This document shows, piece by piece, positions 52,870 to 62,231 of a stretch of DNA of 64,000 bases. Under the pieces are notes generated by a model, which saw only the letters and a program-made list of their open reading frames with translations, did no database searches and was not told where the DNA came from. A program made the translations under genes and the position numbers. The stretch comes from Hafnia alvei (GTDB lineage Bacteria; Pseudomonadota; Gammaproteobacteria; Enterobacterales; Enterobacteriaceae), in contig NZ_OZ061315.1 of NCBI RefSeq assembly GCF_964063325.1, positions 2,108,001 to 2,172,000 on the forward strand. The letters are read 5' to 3'. How positions within the stretch are numbered: position 1 is the stretch's first letter; each line of letters begins with the position of its first letter.

Positions 52870-53307
52870 CTACGCCTCATCATCTTGTTGCGACAACCGC
52901 GCTAACTTTTGTTGATAAGCGTGTAGCAGGGGGATATCAGCGGGGGCTAAATCATAAGACTCGGCCTGTTGCGGAGTTACCCATACCAATGCAGCATGCT
53001 CGTTGGCGGTGAATTCACCCTCGGTATGCTGCACGCGCCAAGCATGCAGATGGATGGTTTTATTCTCAAGTCTCAGTGTGCTGCTGGCGACATAGTCCGC
53101 CACGCTGCATCTTACCGACAGTTCTTCTGCCAGCTCACGGCACAGCGCTTCAGGCTGAGTTTCGCCAATCTCGACCTTACCGCCGGGAAACTCCCACAAA
53201 CCAGCCTGATCTTTGCTTGCCCCACGCTGAGCTAACAAGATTTTTCCTCGGCACTCAATAATGGCGGCAACGACATCGATCGTATTATGAGATGCAGTCA
53301 TTTCCAT
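52870..53307 (-). CDS. nudG: CTP pyrophosphohydrolase NudG
   Basis: 145 residues (E. coli 135). The Nudix box GGKVEIGETQPEALCRELAE plus ELSV lies at about 42-65. It hydrolyses (d)CTP, 5-hydroxy-CTP and oxidised nucleotides to monophosphates. The ATG at 53307 overlaps the xthA stop (TAATG), suggesting coupling; ATG 53301, two codons on, is also possible. Being next to xthA pairs nucleotide-pool cleaning with base-damage repair. E. coli has the same nudG-ynjH neighbourhood. Confidence 0.93.
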   Translation of the reverse strand: MEMTASHNTIDVVAAIIECRGKILLAQRGASKDQAGLWEFPGGKVEIGETQPEALCRELAEELSVRCSVADYVASSTLRLENKTIHLHAWRVQHTEGEFTANEHAALVWVTPQQAESYDLAPADIPLLHAYQQKLARLSQQDDEA

Positions 53308-54116
53308 TACGCCAACTTAAATTCAGCCCAAATTGGTGCATGATCCGATGGCTTTTCCATACCACGAATTTCGTAATCGATACCGGTATCAATGCACTTT
53401 TCAGCCAGCGGTTGGCTTGCTAACACTAAATCTATGCGCAGACCACGGTTGTCATCAAAGCCTTTCGAACGATAGTCAAACCACGAGAACTGATCGTTAC
53501 GCTCGGGGTTGGCTTGGCGATAGGTATCGATAAGCCCCCAGTTTTTCAGGCGTTCCATCCATTCACGCTCTTCCGGCAAGAATGAACATTTCCCTGTGCG
53601 TAGCCAGCGCTTACGGTTTTCTTCGCCGATACCGATGTCTTCATCGGTTGGACTAATATTTACGTCACCCATAACGATCACTTGTCCCGCAGGTGTCTGT
53701 TCTGACTCAAGATAGTTCTGTAAATCTTGATAGAACTTAGTTTTCGCAGGGAATTTGGTGGGGTGGTCGCGGCTTTCGCCTTGAGGGAAGTAACCGTCGA
53801 TAACCGTGAGCACGCCGGTCGGCGTAGCAATATCGGCCATGATGATACGACGCTGAGCATCTTCTTCATCGGTCGGGAAGCCTTTGCGCACGGCTAGTGG
53901 TTTTTCCTTTGTCAGCAACGCAACGCCGTAATGGCCTTTCTGACCGTGATAGAAAATGTGATACCCCAGATGCTCTAAATTAGCCAGTGGGAACATATCA
54001 TCGTGAACTTTTGTTTCTTGCAGGCCAATTACATCAGGCTGATGTTTTGCGATGATGGCTTCAAGTTGATGTGGACGGGCACGCAGTCCATTGATATTAA
54101 AAGAGATAAATTTCAT
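53307..54116 (-). CDS. xthA: Exodeoxyribonuclease III
   Basis: 269 residues (E. coli 268), the main AP endonuclease of base excision repair. Catalytic segments are GLQETKVHDD (Glu34), IDGYFPQGE (Tyr109), VMGDVNISPTDED (Asp151, Asn153) and the C-terminal SDHAPIWAEF (Asp-His). ATG 54116 (MKFISFNINGLRARPHQ) matches E. coli; ATG 54143 would add 9 residues. Coupled to nudG by a one-base overlap. Confidence 0.97.
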   Translation of the reverse strand: MKFISFNINGLRARPHQLEAIIAKHQPDVIGLQETKVHDDMFPLANLEHLGYHIFYHGQKGHYGVALLTKEKPLAVRKGFPTDEEDAQRRIIMADIATPTGVLTVIDGYFPQGESRDHPTKFPAKTKFYQDLQNYLESEQTPAGQVIVMGDVNISPTDEDIGIGEENRKRWLRTGKCSFLPEEREWMERLKNWGLIDTYRQANPERNDQFSWFDYRSKGFDDNRGLRIDLVLASQPLAEKCIDTGIDYEIRGMEKPSDHAPIWAEFKLA

Positions 54117-54222
54117 AAGTGCAGGCCATATTGAAGCGTTCATGTTAACAAAGCGTTGTTAAACAACAGTTGTGAATGAATAGTAGCAGAAAGCCCACCA
54201 ATTCTAAAATCACGGTCAGCCA

Positions 54223-54792
54223 CTAGTCCCAACGGTTCAAATTATGTGGTTGATAGTGGTCGAATTCTTTTAGGATTACCGCAGGATCTTCTAAACAGAC
54301 CAGCGTATCGACATACAGTTGACGAACAAAGCCTTGCTGGGCGCTGTAGCGTAAAAATTCGATGAGTTTTTGGTAATAGCCAGCAACGTCCATGAGTGCA
54401 ATAGGTTTATTGTGATAGCCGATTTGGCTCCACGTCCAGATTTCGAATAACTCTTCTAGAGTGCCGATGCCGCCGGGGAGGGCGATAAATCCATCAGACA
54501 ACTCAGCCATGCGCGCCTTGCGGGTATGCATATCGGGAACAATATCCAGCGAGGTTAAGCCATAGTGTGCGGTTTCCGCTTCGACTAAGCGCTGCGGTAT
54601 GACGCCATGCACTTCGCCCCCAGCCTCAAGGACCGCATTAGCTAATACACCCATGAGCCCTTTGCTGCCGCCGCCATAGATTAACCGACGACCTTGCTGC
54701 GCAAGTGTGTGGCCAAGCAATTTAGCTGCATCGGAATAGGCTGGATGAGTGCCTTCACTGGCGCCGCAAAAAACGCAGATATTGTTACGCAT
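54223..54792 (-). CDS. LOG-family nucleoside 5'-monophosphate phosphoribohydrolase
   Basis: 189 residues of the TIGR00730/LOG Rossmann family. ICVFCGASEG at the start, YGGGSKGLMGVLANA and the signature PGGIGTLEELFE (106-117), preceded by the conserved MHTRKARM, are clear. Such enzymes release the base from cytokinin-type or plain nucleoside monophosphates; in bacteria the role is mostly purine/pyrimidine turnover. TAGGA precedes ATG. E. coli lacks this short form at the site (its PpnN is larger), so it is an accessory gene or an ancestral gene lost there. Confidence 0.88.
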   Translation of the reverse strand: MRNNICVFCGASEGTHPAYSDAAKLLGHTLAQQGRRLIYGGGSKGLMGVLANAVLEAGGEVHGVIPQRLVEAETAHYGLTSLDIVPDMHTRKARMAELSDGFIALPGGIGTLEELFEIWTWSQIGYHNKPIALMDVAGYYQKLIEFLRYSAQQGFVRQLYVDTLVCLEDPAVILKEFDHYQPHNLNRWD

Positions 54793-54887
54793 GACATATC
54801 CTACTGCTGAGAGAAAAGCAGTGGTATAGCGGATTGATGCTAGGAATTCAAGGGGATGATGGAGAACAGAAAATTATATCGAGAGCG

Positions 54888-55301
54888 TAATCGAAGGTTC
54901 TCGACCTTCCTCATGGGGAATATGCGATTTTTATATTTGTTTGGGATTGTGGAGCTAAGAAAGGATGGTGGTGGGGGAAGGATGACTCATCGCTGCGCTC
55001 TTCGCCCTGCGGGCCGTCGCAAGCGACGTTGTTTCGCTGCGCTCAACTCGAACCTTAATCGAAGGTTCTCGACCTTCCCCGTGGGGAATATGCGATTTTT
55101 ATATTTGTTTGGGATTGCGGAGCTAAGAAAGGATGGTGGTGGGGGAAGGATGACTCATCGCTGCGCTCTTCGCCCTGCGGGCCGTCGCAAGCGACGTTGT
55201 TTCGCTGCGCTCAACTCGAACCTTAATCGAAGGTTCTCGACCTTCCCCGTGGGGAATATGCGATCTTTGTATTTGTTTGGGATTGCGGAGCTAAGAAAGG
55301 A

Positions 55302-55320
<19 letters not shown>
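54888..55320 (-). repeat. 168-bp tandem repeats downstream of tRNA-Tyr, re-using the tRNA 3' end
   Basis: Three copies in register with a period of exactly 168 bp: 54888-55055, 55056-55223, and a partial 55224-55320 that merges into the tRNA 3' end. Each unit contains the tRNA 3' end (complement of TGGTGGTGGGGGAAGGAT at 54966, 55134 and 55302). The copies differ at few sites, e.g. CTCATGGGG in the first against CCCGTGGGG, and GATCTTTG in the third against GATTTTTA. The E. coli tyrT operon has 178-bp repeats of the same design, giving rtT RNA. Here the repeat likely transcribes with the tRNAs on the minus strand. Confidence 0.85.
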
Positions 55321-55386
<66 letters not shown>

Positions 55387-55471
55387 ACGAAATTCGTGGT
55401 TACGAATTGTTGCCCGGTTTTCTCCGGAAAGCTGCGGCTAACAGCTTTTTTATCTCATCCTGAAAAAGAGA

Positions 55472-55556
<85 letters not shown>

Positions 55557-55595
55557 AGATTTTTAATCGCTCCGTTATCACCGGAAGCGGGGCGC

Positions 55596-55623
55596 ATAAT
55601 AACAAATCGCGCCGCGCTGTAAA
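55596..55623 (-). promoter_or_regulatory. tyrT-like stringent promoter
   Basis: On the minus strand, TTTACA (55618-55623) and TATTAT (55596-55601) with 16-nt spacing are followed by the GC-rich discriminator GCGCCCCGCTTCC. E. coli tyrT has the same TATGATGCGCCCCGCTTCC arrangement. The discriminator is the known determinant of ppGpp repression. Fis sites are expected upstream but I cannot mark them. Confidence 0.82.
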
Positions 55624-55710
55624 GCATTGGGAGGTAAAAAATATTTTGTTTGCCGTTTTTTTGCACTTAACGCCTTTTGTGTGAACAAAAAGCAGAGAAA
55701 AAACCGCCAA

Positions 55711-56559
55711 TCAGAATATAACTGTACGATTCCCATAAACAAATACCCGCTGTGCCAGCACGCGGTACAGTGCACGACTGAGCACATTTTTTTCAACGTC
55801 GCGCCCTGCGCGCATCATTTCATCGGCGGTATAAGTGTGGTCAACGTTAATAACGTCTTGCATGATGATTGGACCTTCATCGAGATCGTTATTAACGAAG
55901 TGCGCGGTTGCACCAATAATCTTCACACCGCGCTCATAGGCTTGATGATATGGGCGTGCGCCAATGAAAGCTGGAAGGAAAGAGTGGTGAATATTAATAA
56001 TCTGGTTGGGGAAGTGACTGATGAAGTCAGGCGTTAATATCCGCATATATTTCGCTAGCACCACGTAGTCGGGCGCATGTTTTTTAATTTCAGCCACCAT
56101 GGCGGCGTCATGTTCATCACGCGAGAGACCTTCATGGCTGACTAGCGTGAAAGGTATATCGAAACGCTCAACCAGCGATTGCAACGTGGAGTGGTTGCCA
56201 ATGACCGCTGCAATTTCGACGTCTAATCCCCCAAATGCACTTTTCATCAGCAGGTCGCCAAGGCAGTGAGCCTCTTTGGTGACAAGCACCACAATGCGTT
56301 GACGGCCTGATACCGTAAGTTCTCGCTCAGAGCCGGAGGGTAGTGCGCCATCCAGATCGGCCAGCAACGTCTCATCGTTGAAAATACCTTCCAGTTCGGT
56401 ACGCATGAAAAAACGGCCGGTGAGATGGTCAACGAATTCATTATTTTGAATGATATTAAGCTGGTGTTTATAGCAAATGTTGGTGATCTTGGCGATGAGC
56501 CCCTTCGCATCTGGACAGATGGTGCGGAGAACTTTGCGTTGAATAACGGGTTGTGACAT
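55711..56559 (-). CDS. purU: Formyltetrahydrofolate deformylase
   Basis: 282 residues (E. coli 280). An N-terminal ACT domain (about 8-85) that senses methionine/glycine precedes the formyl-transferase fold. Catalytic Asn189, His191 (NIHHSFLP) and Asp in NNDLDEGP (about 225) are present. It hydrolyses 10-formyl-THF to formate, feeding PurT and balancing one-carbon units. CAGGAAA precedes ATG. Upstream of the tRNA-Tyr genes and downstream of ychJ, as in E. coli. Confidence 0.96.
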   Translation of the reverse strand: MSQPVIQRKVLRTICPDAKGLIAKITNICYKHQLNIIQNNEFVDHLTGRFFMRTELEGIFNDETLLADLDGALPSGSERELTVSGRQRIVVLVTKEAHCLGDLLMKSAFGGLDVEIAAVIGNHSTLQSLVERFDIPFTLVSHEGLSRDEHDAAMVAEIKKHAPDYVVLAKYMRILTPDFISHFPNQIINIHHSFLPAFIGARPYHQAYERGVKIIGATAHFVNNDLDEGPIIMQDVINVDHTYTADEMMRAGRDVEKNVLSRALYRVLAQRVFVYGNRTVIF

Positions 56560-56602
56560 GTGTTGGTTTCCTGTCTAGATATTTTTATTATTGCGGATGA
56601 TC

Positions 56603-57097
56603 TTATTGATCACAGCATTTCTTATATTTTTTGCCAGAACCACATGGGCAGGGATCGTTTCTGCCGATCTGCGGTTTGGTTCCATCCACATAATACCAAC
56701 GTTGATCCAAACGAATAAAGCGTGAACATTCATGAATCGAATTATTTTGATTTTCGGCATCAGAATGGTAACGCGCGAAGAATTCAACAAAGCCTTCATC
56801 CTTGTTCTTACCGCTGGCAGTTTTAACAATCGTTAATCCTAGCCACTCGGTATCAGCAAAACTCTCTTCAATCGCGGCGCGTTGTTTGTCCATGCCACAT
56901 TCTGGATGCCAGGTATCCACCAGATAATCTGCGTTGCGCACCACATAGGCGGTGTAACGTGAACGCATCAGCTGTTCGGGCTCAGCGGCCATACGTTGCC
57001 TGCTAATAATGGGTTCACAGCATTGGGCAAAGGCGTTGCCGCTTTGACACGGGCAGGGTGAATGGCTATCAAGCGGTATAGATGTGGTGGGGATCAT
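56603..57097 (-). CDS. ychJ: YchJ, SEC-C zinc-motif protein
   Basis: 164 residues (E. coli 152). Two SEC-C zinc motifs flank an NTF2-like core: CPCQSGNAFAQCC near the N-terminus (about 15-27) and CPCGSGKKYKKCC at the C-terminus. LMRSRYTAYV and DTEWLGLTIV are family stretches. Function unknown. AAGG lies 8-10 nt before ATG. In E. coli rssA lies between ychJ and rssB; here it is absent. Confidence 0.92.
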   Translation of the reverse strand: MIPTTSIPLDSHSPCPCQSGNAFAQCCEPIISRQRMAAEPEQLMRSRYTAYVVRNADYLVDTWHPECGMDKQRAAIEESFADTEWLGLTIVKTASGKNKDEGFVEFFARYHSDAENQNNSIHECSRFIRLDQRWYYVDGTKPQIGRNDPCPCGSGKKYKKCCDQ

Positions 57098-57341
57098 GGT
57101 GGTCGAACCTTATTGAAAGACGAATTGGGATTATGGTATCGAATCCTTATCTCAGCCGCCATGAGGGAGTGTGGCTGAGATAATATTCTGAATCAGTAGC
57201 TAATAAATAATTGTAACGAATAGACCTTTTAGTTAAATGTGCGTAATAGTGCGCAAAACGCGTCATTCCAGAAATATCTATGCAGCACAAGGCTGCATAT
57301 TGAGCCAGAATAGAAGGAGCACTAGTGAAAGGAGGTTCTTA

Positions 57342-58355
57342 ATGGCGTTGCCACTGGAAAGTAAGCGAGTGATGATCGTCGAAGACGACCCTGTCTTTCG
57401 CTGTGTACTGGCCGGCTACCTCCAATCCCAAGGCGCTTTGGTCCAAGAAGCAGCCAATGGAATAGAGGCCTTAGGTTTACTGGATGAGTTCACTCCAGAC
57501 GCAATCCTTTGCGATCTTGCGATGCCAGAAATGGGCGGGATCGAGTTTATTAAACGGTTAAGAGAGCGAGGCTTTCAAACACCGGTAGTTGTGATTTCTG
57601 CAACTGAAGAAATGGCTGACGTTGCGAATGCAATGCGGCTTGGTGTTCGTGATGTATTGCTCAAGCCAATAACCGATCTCAGCAGATTGCAGGAAACGCT
57701 TTTATCTTGCTTTTATCCCGATCTATTTGAATCACCGGCTTTAGAGAAAGACGAGTTTATCCATGATTGGGAGCTATTAAGCCAAGATCCTGAATATGCA
57801 GCGCGTTTGCTAAAACAGTTACAGCCGCCGGTTCAACAAAACATTTGTGGCTGTAAGGTTAATTATCGACAGCTCACGTCTCTGAATAATTCAGGTTTGG
57901 TATTAGACATTGCGCCGTTATCCAGTAAAGATCTCGCATTCTATTGTTTAGATGTTTCGCGAGCAGGAGAAAACGGCATTTTGGCGGCACTGATGGTGCG
58001 GGCGATTTTTAACGGGTTGCTGCAAGAACAGCTGGCTCACCAGGAATTGCGCTTGCCTCAAATGTCTACCATTCTTAAACAGGTCAACCACCTGCTGCGT
58101 CAGGCAAACCTTGAAGGGCAATTTCCTTTGCTGGCTGGGTATTATCATGTTCAGCAACAGAATCTGATTCTTGTTTCTGCGGGATTACATGCCAAAATTC
58201 ATGCGGGTGATAATCTGATCCAGCTCAATAGCGGTGTACCTTTAGGCACGATGGGGTCAATTCACGTCAATCAGGTTAGCCAGCGATGTAGTCATTGGCA
58301 GAGCCAAATCTGGGGCGTGGGTGGGCATCTGCGTTTAATGCTGACTTCACCGTAA
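57342..58355 (+). CDS. rssB: Sigma-S proteolysis adaptor RssB
   Basis: 337 residues, exactly the E. coli length. The N-terminal receiver domain has phospho-acceptor Asp58 (ILCDLAMPEMGG) and Lys108 (LLKPITD). The C-terminal part is an inactive PP2C-like phosphatase fold. RssB delivers RpoS to ClpXP. The ATG at 57342 follows an ideal AAAGGAGG; the open frame upstream to 57237 is not supported. It is divergent from ychJ and directly upstream of galU; no rssA is present. Confidence 0.95.
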   Translation: MALPLESKRVMIVEDDPVFRCVLAGYLQSQGALVQEAANGIEALGLLDEFTPDAILCDLAMPEMGGIEFIKRLRERGFQTPVVVISATEEMADVANAMRLGVRDVLLKPITDLSRLQETLLSCFYPDLFESPALEKDEFIHDWELLSQDPEYAARLLKQLQPPVQQNICGCKVNYRQLTSLNNSGLVLDIAPLSSKDLAFYCLDVSRAGENGILAALMVRAIFNGLLQEQLAHQELRLPQMSTILKQVNHLLRQANLEGQFPLLAGYYHVQQQNLILVSAGLHAKIHAGDNLIQLNSGVPLGTMGSIHVNQVSQRCSHWQSQIWGVGGHLRLMLTSP

Positions 58356-58573
58356 CACTGACTTTTCAGCTTTATCTGCTTTTTAATTTAATCAGTTAAT
58401 GGGTCGCTATTTATCTAAAAGGCTGGTTGCTTGTAATATCTCCAATCAGTCTGCAATTACTTTGAATTTAATGCGCACAAAATACGAACTGGTATACTCG
58501 CGCTGGAAATTAGCATTCATGTCCGCCGAATAAAATGGATATGAACACGGAGCTAAACGATTAGAGAGGTTGT

Positions 58574-59485
58574 ATGTCAACGTCAGTAAGAAAAATCAGA
58601 AAAGCCGTAATACCTGTCGCAGGGCTAGGAACGCGTATGTTGCCAGCCACCAAAGCCATTCCAAAAGAAATGTTGCCGTTGGTTGATAAGCCACTGATCC
58701 AATATGTTGTGAATGAATGCATTGCTGCAGGGATTAACGAAATAATTCTGGTTACACATTCTTCAAAAAACTCTATCGAAAACCATTTCGACACCAGTTT
58801 TGAATTAGAAGCAATGCTGGAAAAACGCGTTAAGCGTCAGCTTCTAGCTGAAGTGCAGTCTATTTGTCCTAAGCATGTCACCATCATGCAAGTTCGTCAG
58901 GGATTAGCGAAAGGTTTAGGCCATGCGATCCTGTGCGCATATCCACTGGTTGGCGATGAGCCATTTGCCGTTATCCTGCCAGACGTGATCTTAGATGAGT
59001 ACACCTCCGATCTAAGTAAAGACAACTTGAGTGAGATGCTGTCTCGTTATGAAGCAACAGGCCATAGCCAAATTATGGTTGAGCCAGTACCGATGGAAGA
59101 TGTTTCTAACTACGGCGTTGCAGATTGCAGCGGCGTTGAGCTGAAGGCGGGTGAGAGCACTCCGATGAAAGCGGTAGTTGAGAAACCGGCACGCGATAAG
59201 GCACCGTCAAACTTGTCTATCGTAGGTCGCTACGTGCTATCACCAGAGATTTGGCCACTGCTGTCTAAGACACCTCCAGGCGCTGGCGAAGAAATCCAAT
59301 TAACAGACGCGATTGCGATGTTAATGAAGAAAGAAACCGTTGAGGCTTATCATCTGAAAGGTCTGAGCCATGACTGCGGAAATAAAATGGGTTACATGCA
59401 GGCGTTTGTTGAATATGGCATGCGCCACGCTTCTTTAGGTAAAGAATTCACCACGTGGTTAAAGTCGTTAGACTTGAACGACTAA
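58574..59485 (+). CDS. galU: UTP-glucose-1-phosphate uridylyltransferase
   Basis: 303 residues (E. coli 302). It makes UDP-glucose for LPS core, capsule, trehalose and galactose use. The nucleotidyltransferase motif AVIPVAGLGTRMLPATKAIPK (about 11-31) and AVVEKPARDKAPSNL are clear. GAGAGG lies 7 nt before ATG. It sits between rssB and hns as in E. coli, with its own terminator. Confidence 0.97.
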   Translation: MSTSVRKIRKAVIPVAGLGTRMLPATKAIPKEMLPLVDKPLIQYVVNECIAAGINEIILVTHSSKNSIENHFDTSFELEAMLEKRVKRQLLAEVQSICPKHVTIMQVRQGLAKGLGHAILCAYPLVGDEPFAVILPDVILDEYTSDLSKDNLSEMLSRYEATGHSQIMVEPVPMEDVSNYGVADCSGVELKAGESTPMKAVVEKPARDKAPSNLSIVGRYVLSPEIWPLLSKTPPGAGEEIQLTDAIAMLMKKETVEAYHLKGLSHDCGNKMGYMQAFVEYGMRHASLGKEFTTWLKSLDLND

Positions 59486-59512
59486 AGGCCATCATGGCTA
59501 AAGAAACTTTGT

Positions 59513-59538
59513 AAAGGATGCCTAGGCATCCTTTTTTT
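59513..59538 (+). terminator. Rho-independent terminator after galU
   Basis: AAAGGATGC/GCATCCTTT with a CTAG loop and T-run, 28 nt after the galU stop. Confidence 0.88.
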
Positions 59539-60191
59539 ATGCGAGCTATCTTAGCAATGTGAGGCCACTTAAATAATTTTCTAAGCAAATAATGACTAAA
59601 TGTATGACCTCTTTGATTTAATCCCCATCCCGTGGTTTCTCAAGCCTTCTAAAGAGCGCCTAGAAGCATCAAAAGATAAGTCTTTTTTAATAATGATGTC
59701 TCGCTAAAAAGCATTTCTCTTGAATTAAGGCGATACGGGAACAATCCCATACCTTGTTTGTGGTATATGTTGGGTAGTAAATCAAAAAATATTAACTTTA
59801 CTGAAGATTGATTATATCAATATAGCCATAGTTACTGTTGTTTATTACTCAGATGTTTACTATCAATTTAAGGTATTTTAAATGCATGGTTATCACCTGT
59901 TTCCATACCTACTGCCACGATGAGAAATTAATGTAGAGGGGCGTAATTACAGGAATGACTACAGCGTGAAAGATAAGTCCTACAGCGGTGTAGGAGCGCT
60001 GCTGTAAATTCACAGAAGAGGGCATGTAGTGCTAGACGGTGTTTTCTGATCCATATTGTTACTGGCAGTAGTATGGCTTCTGGTGCCATGCTATCCAAAA
60101 TGGATTTTAAAAATCGAATTTATTTAAGTGCAAAGAATGAAATGCTATACAACAGAGTTTAGATGCATAAGACCATAGACGAATTAAGGGC
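59539..60191. other. Gene-free region between galU and hns terminators
   Basis: About 650 bp without a credible ORF on either strand. A small hairpin CCTACA/TGTAGG (59979-59994, GCGG loop) is the only clear structure. Otherwise AT-rich and unremarkable. It may be decayed sequence. Confidence 0.5.
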
Positions 60192-60219
60192 AAAAAAATA
60201 GCCTCATAAGAGGCTATTT
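60192..60219 (-). terminator. Rho-independent terminator after hns
   Basis: AAATAGCCTC/GAGGCTATTT with an ATAA loop, with T7 beyond it on the minus strand, 33 nt after the hns stop. Confidence 0.88.
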
Positions 60220-60251
60220 ATACAGATTTAGATGTAATGCTTAGAAGAAGA

Positions 60252-60659
60252 TTACAGCAGGAAATCGTCCAGAGACTTACCTTGTTCTTCGATAGCTTGC
60301 TTAATCACAGCTGGAGTACGGCCTTGGCCAGTCCAGGTTTTAGTTTCGCCATTTTCATCAACATACTGGTATTTAGCAGGGCGAGCAGCACGTTTTGCTT
60401 TACCCGCTACTTTACCAGCAGCCATGCTTTGCAGCAGTTCATTAGGATCGATACCGTCAGCAATCAGCATTTCGCGGTATTGCTGTAATTTACGAGTACG
60501 TTCTTCGATCTCAGCTTGTGCCTGACTATCTTCTTCACGACGTTCGTTTACAACAACTTCCAATTTCTCCAGCATTTCTTCTAGAGTTTCTAAAGTACAT
60601 TCTCTAGCCTGAGCACGAAGAGTACGGATGTTGTTCAGAATTTTTAATGCTTCGCTCAT
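60252..60659 (-). CDS. hns: Nucleoid-associated xenogeneic silencer H-NS
   Basis: 135 residues (E. coli 137). The N-terminal oligomerisation domain (1-80) is almost identical to E. coli for the first 43 residues. The C-terminal DNA-binding domain carries the AT-hook-like QGRTP (112-116) and TWTGQGRTPAVIKQAIEEQG. H-NS binds curved AT-rich DNA; the AT-rich island at 18.3-18.9 kb is a plausible target. TTAGGACA precedes ATG. The E. coli C-terminal KQ is missing. Confidence 0.97.
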   Translation of the reverse strand: MSEALKILNNIRTLRAQARECTLETLEEMLEKLEVVVNERREEDSQAQAEIEERTRKLQQYREMLIADGIDPNELLQSMAAGKVAGKAKRAARPAKYQYVDENGETKTWTGQGRTPAVIKQAIEEQGKSLDDFLL

Positions 60660-61161
60660 TGTCCTAATCTCAAATTATATTGGTGGGGGGCGTCTCGATT
60701 ATAATAGAGTGCCAGTTTATTTAACGCAATAGTGAATTTTGTAAGATTAGCAAAATATTTCGTAATATAAGCAAATAATGCTTCTTTAAACACTATAACG
60801 AATATAGCTACTTGTTATTCAGATTACAACATCAGGTTCAAAGAGGCTAGGGCGCCAAACCGAAGTCTATTAAAATATAATCGTGTTGACGGTATTGTTA
60901 TGTTTCACAGTAGATATTTTTTGTTGATTAAATCTACAGATCTTTAAGCTTGGTCACACTCCTCATTGCTAATATAAGGCAAAAACCGGTGAGAATTATC
61001 GGAAAAACGAGTGTACTAAAGTCCTTTATAGTAACGATCCCATCAATTAGCAAAATCAGAGTTCGGTGTGACATCATTTCTTAACAGAGTGTTGTGTCCC
61101 TCTCATTTTTAGACAAAATATTGTTTTATCAGATATTGATATAGATTCAGGCTTTAAGAAT

Positions 61162-61187
61162 AACGTCTTTGGCTAGACGTTTTTTTT
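61162..61187 (+). terminator. Unassigned intrinsic terminator upstream of tdk
   Basis: AACGTCT/AGACGTT with a TTGGCT loop and T7, on the plus strand only. It lies 84 nt before the tdk start and 500 nt after hns begins on the other strand, so it ends no annotated gene. The gap 60660-61161 has no ORF; it must carry the hns promoter. It may end a small RNA or attenuate tdk. Confidence 0.65.
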
Positions 61188-61270
61188 CATAATTTTATGC
61201 CATCATCGCGACGTTGGCTGTGATAAAATCCGGCCAGTTACGCGATTCTATATGGGGCTTAGAGCAGGCT

Positions 61271-61846
61271 GTGGCACAACTATATTTTTATTATTCAGCG
61301 ATGAATGCGGGCAAATCAACGGCGTTACTTCAATCTTCCTATAACTATCAGGAACGAGGAATGCGCACGCTGGTGTTTACCGCAGAAATTGACAATCGTT
61401 TTGGTGTGGGAAAAGTTAGCTCGCGTATTGGTCTGAGTTCACAGGCTCAACTTTATAATAGCGAAACACCTTTGTTCGATATGATTCGGCAGGAAAATGA
61501 TCTTTTGCCTGTGAACTGCGTGTTAGTGGATGAGTGTCAATTCCTGACCAAAGATCAGGTTAATCAACTTTCCGATGTAGTCGATAGCTTAGATATTCCA
61601 GTGTTGTGCTATGGACTGAGAACCGATTTTCGCGGTGAATTGTTTGGCGGAAGCCAATATCTATTAGCTTGGGCTGATAAATTGGTTGAGCTTAAAACGA
61701 TTTGCCACTGCGGGCGCAAAGCAAATATGGTGCTACGTCTAGATGAGCACGGTAAAGCGTTAAAAGACGGCGAGCAGGTTGTGATTGGTGGTAATGAAAG
61801 CTATGTCTCAGTCTGTCGTAAGCATTATAAAGACGCGCTAGCGTGA
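61271..61846 (+). CDS. tdk: Thymidine kinase
   Basis: 191 residues from a GTG at 61271 (E. coli 205). A type II thymidine kinase that phosphorylates thymidine and deoxyuridine for salvage. The P-loop YYSAMNAGKSTALLQ (about 7-21), VLVDECQF with Glu88, and the zinc motif CHCGRK plus CRKHY are visible. The GTG is chosen because the N-terminus then reads (M)AQLYFYYSAMNAGKS as in E. coli; an ATG at 61214 would add 19 unrelated residues. GCAGG lies just upstream. A terminator precedes it by 84 nt. Confidence 0.93.
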   Translation: MAQLYFYYSAMNAGKSTALLQSSYNYQERGMRTLVFTAEIDNRFGVGKVSSRIGLSSQAQLYNSETPLFDMIRQENDLLPVNCVLVDECQFLTKDQVNQLSDVVDSLDIPVLCYGLRTDFRGELFGGSQYLLAWADKLVELKTICHCGRKANMVLRLDEHGKALKDGEQVVIGGNESYVSVCRKHYKDALA

Positions 61847-62189
61847 TACTCGGTGTGAGCGTAGGCAAAGTATAGATATTGATGCACACGTCTTCTCAGG
61901 GCGTGTGCTGAATGATAAACCAATCCCCTTAGTTCAAGTTTACGCATTGATGATGCCACTCTCGCTATATATCAACGCCGTTGCCGGTGTAAGGGCATCG
62001 ATCTTTAACGCCTTCTATATTTCATTTCCCTAATTCCCCATCTTTAATCCCAAATCAGATTCGCGGTGCTGGCCGAATATTGCTCTGTGAGGTCCAATGT
62101 TTGGATGTTGAGTTGCGTGTTCGTTTATATGCATTTCTATTTATGATGATAGAAGGACATTAAGAGAATAGTGGGTATCAATAGGCACA
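61847..62189. other. Intergenic region between tdk and adhE
   Basis: Convergent gap of about 340 bp without a gene. GCACACG/CGTGTGC (61884-61890 with 61902-61908) 37 nt past tdk is a hairpin with an 11-nt loop and no U-tract, a possible tdk end. Nothing else stands out. Confidence 0.5.
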
Positions 62190-62214
62190 AAAAAACCCGC
62201 CAGCGGCGGGTTTT
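62190..62214 (-). terminator. Rho-independent terminator after adhE
   Basis: AAAACCCGCC/GGCGGGTTTT with an AGC loop, T7 beyond it on the minus strand, 18 nt past the adhE stop. Confidence 0.9.
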
Positions 62215-62231
62215 CGTATAACAGAATCTAA

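Noticed and set aside
59880..60180. Decayed coding remnant between galU and hns
   Set aside because: Several stop codons in all frames and no recognisable residue pattern.
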